Source: CAZCQP01 sp964500895 (GTDB taxonomy: Bacteria > Bacillota > Clostridia > Lachnospirales > JAISER01). Taken from it: a stretch of DNA of 64,000 bases. Of the stretch, positions 16,051 through 25,087 are shown piece by piece. Made by a program: the position numbers and the translations under genes. The number at the start of each line of letters is the position of its first letter. Position 1 is the first letter of the stretch. The notes under the pieces were generated by a model, which made no database searches, was not told the origin of the DNA, and worked only from the letters and a program-made list of their open reading frames with translations. Location: the NCBI GenBank assembly GCA_964500895.1, contig CAZCQP010000008.1, forward strand, positions 1 to 64,000, written 5' to 3'.

Positions 16051-16179
16051 ATGGCTAAAACCACTGGAAAATCCAAAGACAGTAAAAACCAGGCTTTATC
16101 CGACACATCTGAAGACATGAAACGTAACATGCCTAAAAAAGACTTACCTGCCGGCATTGCTACAAAACAATATAAATAA
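16051..16179 (+). CDS. Hypothetical 42-residue lysine-rich protein
   Basis: An ATG seven bases after GAAAGGAGTG opens a 42-codon frame ending in TAA. The product is hydrophilic and rich in Lys, Asp and Ser, starts MAKTTGKSKDSKN and ends PAGIATKQYK, and has no membrane helix. A strong ribosome site and a dedicated intrinsic terminator make it a credible small gene. I do not recognise the family. It sits alone between tRNA-Arg and ahcY. Confidence 0.55.
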   Translation: MAKTTGKSKDSKNQALSDTSEDMKRNMPKKDLPAGIATKQYK

Positions 16180-16186
16180 CATTATG

Positions 16187-16224
16187 AAGAGACTGTTTCA
16201 TACACATGAGCAGTCTCTTTTTTA
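16187..16224 (+). terminator. Intrinsic terminator of the small ORF
   Basis: A 9-bp perfect stem (16187-16195 against 16211-16219) is followed by a T-run. Confidence 0.75.
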
Positions 16225-16257
16225 TACATTCCTCACCTGCTTTTAATGATAAAAACG

Positions 16258-16286
16258 TTGTAACAGCCCAAAATATGTGATAAGAT
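16258..16286 (+). promoter_or_regulatory. Promoter of ahcY
   Basis: TTGTAA (16258-16263) and TAAGAT (16281-16286) are 17 bp apart. If used, the transcript has a leader of about 220 nt that contains the nested palindrome at 16329-16490. Confidence 0.5.
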
Positions 16287-16328
16287 ATACTTTGATAAAT
16301 TTACGTTAAAAACTAAATGCAGTTCTTA

Positions 16329-16490
16329 GAGCTTGTTTAATATCTCGCTTGTACCGGATTTTCGAGATGATTTTTCGCTATGCACGAAAGCCGTGCGACG
16401 GCATAATAAGCAATTATGACTAGCAGGGCTGACAAAGCATAGCGGGAAATCAGCCGAAAAGGCGTTGTAATGGAGATATTAAACAGGGTC
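16329..16490. mobile_element. MITE-like nested palindrome in the ahcY leader
   Basis: The 162-bp element is bounded by 18-bp terminal inverted repeats with 16 matches (16329-16346 and 16473-16490) and flanked on both sides by TTA. Inside, 16368-16383 pairs with 16437-16452, and a small hairpin GCCGT/ACGGC lies at 16390-16402. It has no coding capacity. The ends and the 3-bp flanks fit a miniature inverted-repeat element; a structured regulatory leader is the alternative. Together with the promoter at 16258 it accounts for most of the 334-bp gap before ahcY. Confidence 0.55.
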
Positions 16491-16513
16491 TTATATTAAA
16501 TAGGGGGTGCCTC

Positions 16514-17758
16514 ATGAGCATTATTCGGGACAAGTCTCTGGCAGAAGCAGGGATTAAGAAAATTGAATGGGTCAAAGGCTATATGCCTGTTTTAAGCCAG
16601 CTTGAAAAACAGTTTGAAAAAGAAAAACCATTTGCTGGGTTAAAAATAGCGGTATCTGTTCATTTAGAAGCCAAGACGGCCTACTTAGGGCTGGTTTTGC
16701 GGGCAGGCGGGGCGCAAGTGGCCATGACAGGCTCCAATGCGCTGTCCACCAAAGATGATGTATGCGCCGGCTTGGATGCATTGGGCATGGACATTTACGC
16801 CTGGCACAATGCCACACCGGAAGAATATGTTGAACATTTAAAAGAAACGTTGAAATTCTGCCCTCACATCATCATTGATGACGGCGGGGACTTTGTGAAT
16901 TTACTCCATGGGGAATGCAAGGAATATGCCAAAGACTTAATTGGCGGTTGTGAAGAAACCACCACGGGCATTCACCGGCTGCGGGCCAGAGTGGCTGCCG
17001 GGCAGTTGAACTTCCCCATGATGGCCGTGAACGATGCCAACTGCAAGCATTTGTTCGATAATCGCCACGGCACCGGCCAATCCACCTGGGATGCCATCAT
17101 GTACACCACAAATGTGATGGTCACCGGCAAAGTGGTGGTGGTGGCTGGTTATGGCTACTGTGGTTCTGGCATTGCCATGCGTGCCAAAGGGCTTGGGGCT
17201 AAGGTTATCATTACGGAAATAAACCCCTTCCGTGCCTTGGAAGCCGCTATGGACGGCTTTGAAGTGATGCACATGGACGATGCTGCTAAAATTGGCGACA
17301 TTTTTGTTACTTCCACCGGATGCAATGACGTTATTACCGACAAGCATTATGCCGTTATGAAAAATGATGTGCTCTTGGCCAATGCCGGTCACTTTGATGT
17401 AGAATTTAACAAACCGCAACTGCGGGCAATGTCCCACAAAGTGGAAGTGCGCCGCCCCTTTATTGACGGCTATTATTTAAAAGACGGCCGTGTCATTAAC
17501 GTGTTGGCAGACGGTCGGCTGGTAAACATTGTGGCCGGTAACGGACACCCAGCAGACATTATGGATTTAAGCTTCGCCATTCAAGCATTAAGCGCCTTGT
17601 ATGTGGCGAAGAATGCAAACACCTTAAAACCCGACCTTTACGACATTCCCGAAGACATAGACCTTCAAGTAGCGCAAATGAAAGTGAAAGCCCTGAACCT
17701 GGGGCTGGACACACTTACCCCAGAACAAGCCGCTTACATGAACAGCATGGGGGAATGA
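16514..17758 (+). CDS. ahcY: Adenosylhomocysteinase
   Basis: This 414-residue cytoplasmic enzyme hydrolyses S-adenosylhomocysteine to adenosine and homocysteine with bound NAD. The substrate part carries HLEAKT (from His50), the Asp122-Asp123 pair, Glu148 and a MAVNDANCKHL segment with the catalytic Lys/Asn. The Rossmann motif GYGYCGSG is at 212-219, and NAGHFD and GNGHPADIMD follow. The length matches the shorter archaeal and bacterial class. The ATG lies behind AGGGGGTG. The neighbouring MttB-type methyltransferase belongs to corrinoid methyl transfer, not SAM chemistry, so a direct link is uncertain. Confidence 0.96.
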   Translation: MSIIRDKSLAEAGIKKIEWVKGYMPVLSQLEKQFEKEKPFAGLKIAVSVHLEAKTAYLGLVLRAGGAQVAMTGSNALSTKDDVCAGLDALGMDIYAWHNATPEEYVEHLKETLKFCPHIIIDDGGDFVNLLHGECKEYAKDLIGGCEETTTGIHRLRARVAAGQLNFPMMAVNDANCKHLFDNRHGTGQSTWDAIMYTTNVMVTGKVVVVAGYGYCGSGIAMRAKGLGAKVIITEINPFRALEAAMDGFEVMHMDDAAKIGDIFVTSTGCNDVITDKHYAVMKNDVLLANAGHFDVEFNKPQLRAMSHKVEVRRPFIDGYYLKDGRVINVLADGRLVNIVAGNGHPADIMDLSFAIQALSALYVAKNANTLKPDLYDIPEDIDLQVAQMKVKALNLGLDTLTPEQAAYMNSMGE

Positions 17759-17779
17759 TGTTTTAACAAGGAGAAGCCC

Positions 17780-18535
17780 ATGGTTTACATTGTAATGGAT
17801 TTAGAATTTAATCAGCCCTTTGATTTTGAGCATGGGGAAAAAGCAGAGCCCGTTGAAGCCTGCCCTTTTGAAATTGTGCAAATTGGCATGGTGAAGCTAA
17901 ACGAAGCCTTTGAAACGCTAGACACCAAAAACATGATGATACGGCCGCAGCTATACACCCGCATCCATCCCTTTGTGGAGAAAATTACCGGGTTGAATGC
18001 CGGCATGTTTAACGATTGCCCCACCTTTCCCGAATGCTACCCTGAACTGATTGAGTTTATGGAAGGCACAGATTCTGTTATTTGTGTCTGGGGCGGCAGT
18101 GATGTGAAGCTATTATTTAAAAACATTACCTACTATAACCTGGATTATAGCCAGTTAACCAAACAGGTGATTAACGTTCAAAAATTGGCTTCACAGCACT
18201 TAAACCGCCCTAGCGGCATGAGCATCGGGCTGAAACATGCAGTGGAAAGCATGGAAATTCCAACAGAAACCGCCTTTCACGATGCTTTGAACGATGCCGT
18301 TTACACCGCCGCCATTTTACGGCTGGTGAAAACCCCGGAACTGCCCGTTGAAACGTTTGACCCAAACGCATTAAACCAGCAATCGGAATCACAAAAAAGC
18401 GGCTTTAATACCAAACGTTTGTATGATGAAGCCGAGAAACTATTCGGCCGCAAACTAACCAAAAAAGAAAAAGGCGTGCTCCGTAAGGTATACGATTGGG
18501 GCCAAATGCGCAAATTCAATTATAAAAAGAAGTAA
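17780..18535 (+). CDS. DEDDh 3'-5' exonuclease, KapD-like
   Basis: This 251-residue protein has the DnaQ-type fold: Asp7 and Glu9 in MDLEFN (motif I), DVKLLFKN (motif II) and HDALNDA (motif III, with the DEDDh histidine). It belongs to the family annotated as KinA-pathway inhibitor KapD or ERI-1-like exonucleases, which trim RNA or DNA 3' ends. A C-terminal tail of about 60 residues is rich in lysine and may bind nucleic acid. The ATG follows AAGGAGA, 21 nt after ahcY, so the two are probably cotranscribed. Confidence 0.85.
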   Translation: MVYIVMDLEFNQPFDFEHGEKAEPVEACPFEIVQIGMVKLNEAFETLDTKNMMIRPQLYTRIHPFVEKITGLNAGMFNDCPTFPECYPELIEFMEGTDSVICVWGGSDVKLLFKNITYYNLDYSQLTKQVINVQKLASQHLNRPSGMSIGLKHAVESMEIPTETAFHDALNDAVYTAAILRLVKTPELPVETFDPNALNQQSESQKSGFNTKRLYDEAEKLFGRKLTKKEKGVLRKVYDWGQMRKFNYKKK

Positions 18536-18540
18536 AATAA

Positions 18541-18582
18541 AAGCTGAACATTTGCATCCATGCATTTGTTCAGCTTTTTTTA
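18541..18582 (+). terminator. Intrinsic terminator of ahcY-exonuclease
   Basis: AAGCTGAACA (18541-18550) pairs with TGTTCAGCTT (18567-18576), followed by T residues. It lies between convergent genes. Confidence 0.8.
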
Positions 18583-18585
18583 TGG

Positions 18586-20013
18586 TTATGCTTTTTCTCC
18601 GGTAATCCTTTCCAAAATGGCATCTAACTGTGCCTTTTTGTCAGCAGGCAGGGGCGTGGGCTTGTGTTCCTTTAAAAGCCTTGCCACCTTTTCCTGTGCT
18701 AAGTCTTGCCAAGTTTTTTTGCCATTGGCTTCCCAGGTTTCATAGGTGGTGCGTTTGAGCAGGTCCGAAGTATACAGAGACTCTCTAAAATTGGCCACCG
18801 TATGTTCTTCTGCAATAAACAGCCCCCCGGGGCCTACGTCATGAACCACGTCTGCCGCCAGCGTTTCTTCATTAACGGTAATGCTGCGCTTTAAGTAGGA
18901 AGCCATGCCCGCCATTTCGTTGCAAATAACCAGCGCTTGAATGCAGCCGGTCATGCCAATGTCCATCATGCCAAAATCATGCACCAGATTAGAACTGGAG
19001 AACGTGGACATCAAACATTGGGTCATGGCATCGGCGGCGGCTTGCATATCCAGGCACTTGGCATCTGTAGCACCGGCCAAGCCAAAAGATGGCACCCCGT
19101 ATTTTCTGAAAATTTGATTGGCGGCACTTTCCAACAGACACATTTCCAAGCTGCTGTATGCGCTTTGGAACGTGGACATATCCAGCGCACCACCATTTGC
19201 CCCTAAAATAATGGGGGAACCGGGGCAGGTTAATTGATGCACCACCAAACCCACCAAGCAATCGGCAAAACCAACAGATAAAGCCCCTGCCAGCGTTACC
19301 GGGGTTGTGCCCCCTAAAGTCATGCCGGGAGAATAGACGCAAGGAACCCCCTTCTCTGCAAGCAACATTACTTTTTCCATAGCTTCCTTGGAATGTACCA
19401 ACGGTGTGGTGGGCTCTGCATATACCATGATGTACGGTTTGGCTTTTAAAGCTTCAGCTCCACCCACAGCAACCTCGGCCATTTCAATCATAGCGGCCAG
19501 GTTTTCTTTGCTAAAGGCCCAGGTTAACAATGGCTTGGGGCTTGTTTCAATCAGGGCGTGCAGTTCTTGTAAATCTGCAAACAGGGGGGTTTTGTCCCCC
19601 ACCATGCACAAGGACATCAGGAAATTGATATTTTCCAAACCATCTGCCACAGTGGCCACATCTTTCACAAATTGCTTGGTGGCATCTTTACGTTCCATGG
19701 TGTATGGGTCAAACACAGATGGGCACGTCACCCCAGGGCCGTAATATGTACTGTAGCCCCCCAGGGCCATGGCATGTTTCCCTTCCCTGTTGTACATGTC
19801 AATGCAGGCCGGGGCACTTTCCAGCGCCTTTAGAATAAGGGCCGGTGGCAATTTAACCAGCTTATCTTCCACTGTACATCCGGCGTTTCTCAGTAAAGCC
19901 AGCGCTTCGTCGGAATGCACCATGGCACCGGTTTTTTCCAAAATACGCAACCCTGCTTGAAAAATTCGTTCAGCATCCTCCATGGATACCGCTTCCAGTT
20001 TTATTCCTCCCAT
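18586..20013 (-). CDS. MttB-family (non-pyrrolysine) corrinoid methyltransferase
   Basis: This 475-residue protein belongs to the trimethylamine methyltransferase superfamily (COG5598). The N-terminal FQAGLRILEKTGAMVHSDEA and later SPGMTLGGTTP and GPGGLF segments are typical. There is no in-frame TAG, so it is a pyrrolysine-free member, like the enzymes that demethylate glycine betaine, proline betaine or carnitine. The methyl group would pass to a corrinoid protein, but no mttC-type gene is visible here. It lies 20 nt after an MFS transporter gene, which probably imports the methylated substrate. The ATG follows AAAGGAG. The substrate is unknown. Confidence 0.88.
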   Translation of the reverse strand: MGGIKLEAVSMEDAERIFQAGLRILEKTGAMVHSDEALALLRNAGCTVEDKLVKLPPALILKALESAPACIDMYNREGKHAMALGGYSTYYGPGVTCPSVFDPYTMERKDATKQFVKDVATVADGLENINFLMSLCMVGDKTPLFADLQELHALIETSPKPLLTWAFSKENLAAMIEMAEVAVGGAEALKAKPYIMVYAEPTTPLVHSKEAMEKVMLLAEKGVPCVYSPGMTLGGTTPVTLAGALSVGFADCLVGLVVHQLTCPGSPIILGANGGALDMSTFQSAYSSLEMCLLESAANQIFRKYGVPSFGLAGATDAKCLDMQAAADAMTQCLMSTFSSSNLVHDFGMMDIGMTGCIQALVICNEMAGMASYLKRSITVNEETLAADVVHDVGPGGLFIAEEHTVANFRESLYTSDLLKRTTYETWEANGKKTWQDLAQEKVARLLKEHKPTPLPADKKAQLDAILERITGEKA

Positions 20014-20033
20014 AACAAACCGCTCCTTTCACT

Positions 20034-21323
20034 TTATGATGCTATGGCACTTTGGTTGCTTTTTGTCGCCTGTGCTTTTTGCTTTTTAATGCTTCTGTAT
20101 AACACCAGCGAAATAAGAACAGCCACCACAGTAATGGCAACCAGATACCCAAAACACAGCTGATAACCTTTCACCCCGGGGTACGTATCCAGCCAGTTGC
20201 CGTATAAGGTGTATAAAAAAGCTTCCGGCATATAACCCACAAAGGATGCCACACCAATAGCCGTTCCGCAATAAGCAATGGGAATTTTTATTTCATCCAT
20301 CAAAGCAAAGTATATCCCACGTAACATGAAGATGCCAAAACCCATAAAAATCATGGCCACTAACACAGGCACAACATTAGCAGGTTCTGCTTTTATAGAG
20401 AAGAAAGCCGCTAATGATACCAACAGGATGCAGTTAACCACAAAAATCACTTTTGAATTGGAGCCTACCTTGTCAGCCAAAATGCCTGCACCCAACCCGC
20501 CAATAACACCAAACCCATATGTACGCAAAATACCAACAAAAGCCGCGGTTTCTGCGGAAAAACCAAACATTTCCGTTAAGTACGGGGTGGTGTAGGAAAA
20601 GCCAATGTACACATTATATGCGCAAAAAATAACCAGCGCACACAGCCACACTTGGGGCATTTTTAAAACGGTGACCACATCTGCTGCGGTCACTTGCTGT
20701 TTCGGTTCTTCTGTTTTTGTAACAACTTCGGCCTGTGGGTCATCTTTAATGGCAAACCAGGATAAAATGCCACCGCCCACACACAAAGTGGAAAAACATA
20801 AAATTACAGTTTTAAGCGCCAGCACAGATGCCCCTGCTGCGGTAAAAAGAGCCAGAATGGCCATGCCATAAATGATGGGAATAAGCCCCCTGCCGCTTTC
20901 CAGAATACCAAACAGCCTGCCTTGTTCCGAACTATCCCCCAGCAACCGTGTGGATTTAAGCATAGACGCCCAGAAAGTACCGGCAGTTAAAAAGCCCCAG
21001 GCCGCATACAGCACCAGCAACACCCCATAAGGGGGATATGTAGCAAAAACAAAACCCAAGCCACCTGTGACCAGCAACGAGAAAGTAATGAGCAACCGGG
21101 TGGAGACTTTATCTGCCAGCCAGCCGCCAGGGAAATAAGCAAACATGGAGACAAAGCCAAACAAACTCATGAGAAAACCCATTTGCGTATTGTTAATGTT
21201 AAAAGCTTCCAGCATTAAGTCGTAGTAGTAGTAACTAATGTAAGGCAATTCGTAAATGACGCTACCCGCAATACACAGCACCAACAACGTTAGGCCACGC
21301 TTAACATTGCTTTTCTTTTCCAT
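20034..21323 (-). CDS. MFS transporter, likely importer of the MttB substrate
   Basis: This 429-residue protein has twelve predicted membrane helices and the MFS signature PGGWLADKVSTRLL between helices 2 and 3. The sequence around LLGDSSEQGRLFG is like organic-ion and sugar-phosphate antiporters. I chose the ATG at 21323, behind GGAAGAGGTG; an upstream in-frame ATG has no ribosome site. It is first in a two-gene unit with the MttB-like gene. Transport of a methylated amine or betaine is inferred only from this pairing. Confidence 0.85.
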   Translation of the reverse strand: MEKKSNVKRGLTLLVLCIAGSVIYELPYISYYYYDLMLEAFNINNTQMGFLMSLFGFVSMFAYFPGGWLADKVSTRLLITFSLLVTGGLGFVFATYPPYGVLLVLYAAWGFLTAGTFWASMLKSTRLLGDSSEQGRLFGILESGRGLIPIIYGMAILALFTAAGASVLALKTVILCFSTLCVGGGILSWFAIKDDPQAEVVTKTEEPKQQVTAADVVTVLKMPQVWLCALVIFCAYNVYIGFSYTTPYLTEMFGFSAETAAFVGILRTYGFGVIGGLGAGILADKVGSNSKVIFVVNCILLVSLAAFFSIKAEPANVVPVLVAMIFMGFGIFMLRGIYFALMDEIKIPIAYCGTAIGVASFVGYMPEAFLYTLYGNWLDTYPGVKGYQLCFGYLVAITVVAVLISLVLYRSIKKQKAQATKSNQSAIAS

Positions 21324-21463
21324 GCAAGCACCTCTTCCTTGTAGTTTTTTTAACATTGTAGCATGAATAACAAAAGATGCATACATCTTTTTCATAATTT
21401 ACTAATTTTTGGCTAATTAGCTAAATTCTTAATCTTTCTTTTGTATATTTTGTTAAAACAAAA

Positions 21464-21493
21464 AACTCCCCTATTCATATACATAGAGGAGTT
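21464..21493 (-). terminator. Intrinsic terminator of the aminopeptidase
   Basis: AACTCCTCTAT and ATAGGGGAGTT pair on the minus strand (one G-U), followed by a run of T. The rest of the gap up to the MFS gene has an 8-bp inverted repeat (AAAAGATG/CATCTTTT at 21372-21391), a possible operator. Confidence 0.8.
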
Positions 21494-21505
21494 CTGACAT
21501 AAAGC

Positions 21506-22621
21506 CTATTTTAAATGTTCAGGGTTCAATTTTTCCAGCTGTGGCAACACAAACTGGCCGTCTTTGCGCACCAGCACGTCGTCAAAGTACATTTCCCCCC
21601 CGCCATATTCAGGGGTTTGAATGCACACCAAATCCCAATGGATGGCGCTGTGGTTGCCGTTGTCTGCCTCGGAATAGCAGCCGCCGGGGGTGAAGTGGAA
21701 GGAACCGCAAATCTTTTCGTCAAACAACGTATCCAGCATAGGCTTTGTAATGTAAGGGTTCACACCGATGGCAAATTCCCCAACAAACCGTGCCCCTTCA
21801 TCTGTATCGAAAATGGCGTTAATCCGTTTGTTGTCGTTGGCGGTGGCTTCCACAATCTTGCCGTCTTTAAACGTAAGCACAATGTTAGAGAAGGTAAAGC
21901 CCTGGTTTAAGGAGGGGGTGTTGTAGGTTAACGTTCCGTTAACGGAATCTTTAACCGGTGCAGTATACACTTCCCCATCTGGAATGTTGCGGTGGCCATC
22001 ACATTTCACAGCAGGAATGCCTTTGATGGAGAAAGTTAAATCTGTGCCGGGGCCTTTAATGTGCACCTTGTCTGTCTTTTCCATCAGCTCTATCAGGTTA
22101 TCCATAGCGGCAGACATTTTGCCGTAGTCCAGGTTGCAAACGTTGTAATAAAATTGGGCAAAAGATTCCTGGCTGGTTCCAGCCAGTTGAGCCATGCTGG
22201 CGTTGGGGTAACGGAGCACCACCCATTTGGTTTTTTCCACCCGAATGTCAAAGTGAACCGGCTTGGCATAGTATTTGGCATACAAATCCATTTTTTCTGA
22301 GGGCACGTCTGAATGTTCGTTGGTGTTGGCGCTGCCCCGAATGCCAATATAAGCATCCATTTCAGCCATACGGGTGCTGTGCCATTTGGCCATCAGTTCC
22401 AGCTGCTCCTGCCTGGTGTTTAGCAACAGCGCCCGGTCTACCGTTTCATCGTATACTTCAATAAAAGGAATGGCTTTTGCAGCATAGGCGGCTTTCACCA
22501 CTTCGTTAGCCAATTCTATACCGGCAGAGCCTTTCACTTCAATTAGCACTTTTTCGCCCGGCTTTAATTTGCAGGAATAATTCACCAAATTATGAGCCAG
22601 GGTTGTATTGCGTGGATCCAT
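21506..22621 (-). CDS. M29-family aminopeptidase
   Basis: This 371-residue protein fits the thermophilic/AmpS aminopeptidase family M29, cobalt- or zinc-dependent enzymes that remove N-terminal residues from peptides in the cytoplasm. The N-terminal half has the family's GEKVLIEVKG and YIGIRGSANTNE segments. The metal site lies in the C-terminal half, with GEFAIGVNP, GNHSAIHWDLVC and MYFDD. I chose the second of two close ATGs (22621) because AAGGAG is seven bases upstream; the first is too close to it. It has its own terminator. Peptide breakdown fits an amino-acid fermenter. Confidence 0.9.
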   Translation of the reverse strand: MDPRNTTLAHNLVNYSCKLKPGEKVLIEVKGSAGIELANEVVKAAYAAKAIPFIEVYDETVDRALLLNTRQEQLELMAKWHSTRMAEMDAYIGIRGSANTNEHSDVPSEKMDLYAKYYAKPVHFDIRVEKTKWVVLRYPNASMAQLAGTSQESFAQFYYNVCNLDYGKMSAAMDNLIELMEKTDKVHIKGPGTDLTFSIKGIPAVKCDGHRNIPDGEVYTAPVKDSVNGTLTYNTPSLNQGFTFSNIVLTFKDGKIVEATANDNKRINAIFDTDEGARFVGEFAIGVNPYITKPMLDTLFDEKICGSFHFTPGGCYSEADNGNHSAIHWDLVCIQTPEYGGGEMYFDDVLVRKDGQFVLPQLEKLNPEHLK

Positions 22622-22705
22622 GTACATTCTCCTTACATCTTGTTTTCTTTTATGATATAATATCTTGCGCCACTTTACAACAATAAATGTATAGGATTGA
22701 TTTTT

Positions 22706-25087
22706 GTGGCAGAAAACCATCCCGATATTAAAATATCCGTCCGTGAACTGGTCTCCTTTGTGTTGCGAAAAGGGGACATTGACGCCTCTTATAAAGCGGA
22801 AAATCGCCTGGCGGAAGGGGTTCGCCTGCACAGCCACTTGCAACGGCTGCGCAAACAGCAAATGCTGCTGGACGGCGGCACCTATAAGAAGGAAGTGAGC
22901 CTGTCTCTAAATTTTAGCCATGCCGGGCTTTCTTTTCATGTGGAAGGCCGGGCAGACGGCATATTTTCCGGGGGCACCTATGCCCATCCCACCATTGAAG
23001 AAATAAAATCCACCACCAAACCACTGGATACCATTGAAAACGACCCGGAGCACTGGCATTGGGCACAGGCCAAATGCTATGGTTATTTTTATTGCATAGA
23101 GCACAATACTCAGGAAGTGGGCGTGCAGCTTACCTTCATTCATGTGGATACAGAAGAAACTATGGCCTATCAGGCACACTTCACCTTACAGGAACTGGAA
23201 ACCTTTTTCTTTCAAGTGGTGGACATGTACGCCGCCTTTGCCCTGTTGGATATGGAAGCCATTGCTCGGCGCAATGCCACCTGCAAAGCGCTAACCTTTC
23301 CCTATGACCAATACCGCCAGGGCCAGCGGGATTTAGCTGTGGCCGTATACAAAACCATTGCTACAGAAAAAAAGCTGTTTGTGCAAGCGCCCACAGGCAC
23401 AGGTAAAACGGTGTCCTGCCTGTTTCCGGCCATTAAGGCACTGGGGGAAGGGCTTTTAGACAAAGTATTCTACGCCACGGCCAAAACCACTACCCGGACG
23501 GTGGCAGAGGAAGCGCTGGCTCTGATGACAGACCAAGGCCTTGCCCTGCGCCACATCACCCTCACAGCCAAAGATAAAATTTGCTTCATGGAAAAAACCA
23601 TCTGCAACCCGGTGGACTGCCCTTTCGCCAAAGGCCATTTCGACCGGGTGAATGACGCCCTTTTAGATTTGCTGGGCAATGAAACGGCCATGCCCCGGCC
23701 TGTGATTGAAGCCTATGGCCAAAAGCATCAGGTGTGCCCTTTTGAATTGGCCATGGACGCTGCTTCTTTTTGCGACTGCATCATCGGGGACTACAACCAT
23801 GTGTACGACCCCAACGCCCAGATGAAGCGCTTTTTTGGCGAAACCGCCTACACTTGGCGGATGGGGGTGCTCCATGATGAAGCCCACAACCTGGTGGACC
23901 GTTCTTTAGACATGTTTTCCGCTGAACTCACCACCCGGCAAGTTACCGCCGCCCGGCAAACAGTACGGGGCAAAAACACGGGGGTTTACAAGGCGTTGGG
24001 TAACCTTAAAAAATGGATGCAAGATGCCGGGAAAGAACCAGGGGTTACGGTCATTCAACCGCCGCCCGCGCCTTTGTTTCCTCTGCTGCAACGGTTTGCA
24101 GAAAAGTGCGACACCTTTTTAGCAGAAGAAGCTGGGACATTGGACAATACGTTGCTGGAAATGTATTTTTCTGTGCGGGATTTTTTAAACATCTGGTGTT
24201 TATGGGAAGAAGAACCCACATGCTTTGCCTTTTTTATTGACAGCCAGCAACAAGAAGTGGCGGTGCGTCTGCTTTGCCTGGATGCAGCACCCTTCTTGAA
24301 AATGATTCAAAAACGATTGACGGCCAGTTTGTTTTTCTCCGCCACCTTAACCCCCGTGGACTATTTCATTAGCCTGCTGGGGGGCGATGTAGATGCGGCC
24401 AGTTTCACACTACCCTCCCCTTTTCCGGCGGAAAACTTATGCCTGCTGGTGGACGACACCGTGTCTACCCTGTACAAAAACCGGGAGGACAGCATAACAC
24501 CCATTGCACAGCGGCTGTATGCATTGGTGAACAGCAAAAAAGGCCGTTATTTGGCCTTTTTCCCTTCGTATGCGTATATGGAGCAGGTGGTTCAGTGCTT
24601 TACCGCTATGTACCCGGAAATGCCCGTATTAATGCAAGCCCAAGGCATGACGGAAGAAGACCGGCAACAGTTTTTAGCCCATTTTTCCCATGCGGATGAA
24701 TGGCTGCTGGGCTTTACGGTATTGGGGGGCGTGTTTTCGGAAGGGATAGACTTCGTGGGCAACCGGCTTATTGGTGCGGCCATTGTTGGTGTGGGCTTGC
24801 CCATGCTGAACCCCCGGCGCAATGTGATGCAGGATTATTATAAAAGCCGGAAACTGAACGGCTTTGACTACGCCTACCGCTTTCCCGGCATGAATAAAGT
24901 GCTGCAAGCTGCTGGGCGGGTCATCCGTTCCCCCAAAGACCGGGGAGTGGTGGCCCTTTTAGACAGCCGCTTTACCTCACCCACCTACCGCGGGTTGTTT
25001 CCGGCAGAATGGGCGGGTTTCACACGGGTTAAAAATGAAAGAGACATCTGCCGTGTGCTGGAACAGTTTTGGAATAAGGGGGATTAA
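22706..25087 (+). CDS. PD-(D/E)XK nuclease fused to an XPD/DinG-type Fe-S helicase
   Basis: This 793-residue protein begins with a RecB-like nuclease domain of about 180 residues (conserved D in GRADG, then EEIK) and continues as a superfamily 2 helicase: APTGTGKT (about 228-235), HDEAHN (about 390-395) and QAAGRVIR near the end. Four cysteines between motifs I and II (about C293, C300, C305, C344) fit the Fe-S cluster of XPD/DinG helicases. It is probably a 5'-3' DNA helicase-nuclease for repair. I chose the GTG at 22706, eight bases after AGGAT; an upstream TTG is too close to that site. Its stop overlaps that of convergent rng by three bases. Confidence 0.85.
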   Translation: MAENHPDIKISVRELVSFVLRKGDIDASYKAENRLAEGVRLHSHLQRLRKQQMLLDGGTYKKEVSLSLNFSHAGLSFHVEGRADGIFSGGTYAHPTIEEIKSTTKPLDTIENDPEHWHWAQAKCYGYFYCIEHNTQEVGVQLTFIHVDTEETMAYQAHFTLQELETFFFQVVDMYAAFALLDMEAIARRNATCKALTFPYDQYRQGQRDLAVAVYKTIATEKKLFVQAPTGTGKTVSCLFPAIKALGEGLLDKVFYATAKTTTRTVAEEALALMTDQGLALRHITLTAKDKICFMEKTICNPVDCPFAKGHFDRVNDALLDLLGNETAMPRPVIEAYGQKHQVCPFELAMDAASFCDCIIGDYNHVYDPNAQMKRFFGETAYTWRMGVLHDEAHNLVDRSLDMFSAELTTRQVTAARQTVRGKNTGVYKALGNLKKWMQDAGKEPGVTVIQPPPAPLFPLLQRFAEKCDTFLAEEAGTLDNTLLEMYFSVRDFLNIWCLWEEEPTCFAFFIDSQQQEVAVRLLCLDAAPFLKMIQKRLTASLFFSATLTPVDYFISLLGGDVDAASFTLPSPFPAENLCLLVDDTVSTLYKNREDSITPIAQRLYALVNSKKGRYLAFFPSYAYMEQVVQCFTAMYPEMPVLMQAQGMTEEDRQQFLAHFSHADEWLLGFTVLGGVFSEGIDFVGNRLIGAAIVGVGLPMLNPRRNVMQDYYKSRKLNGFDYAYRFPGMNKVLQAAGRVIRSPKDRGVVALLDSRFTSPTYRGLFPAEWAGFTRVKNERDICRVLEQFWNKGD

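Noticed and set aside
16258..16513. SAH riboswitch upstream of ahcY
   Set aside because: The known SAH riboswitch core was not seen; the structure present is a TIR-bounded palindrome.
18586..20013. Pyrrolysine-containing mttB
   Set aside because: The frame has no in-frame TAG, so it is a non-pyrrolysine family member.
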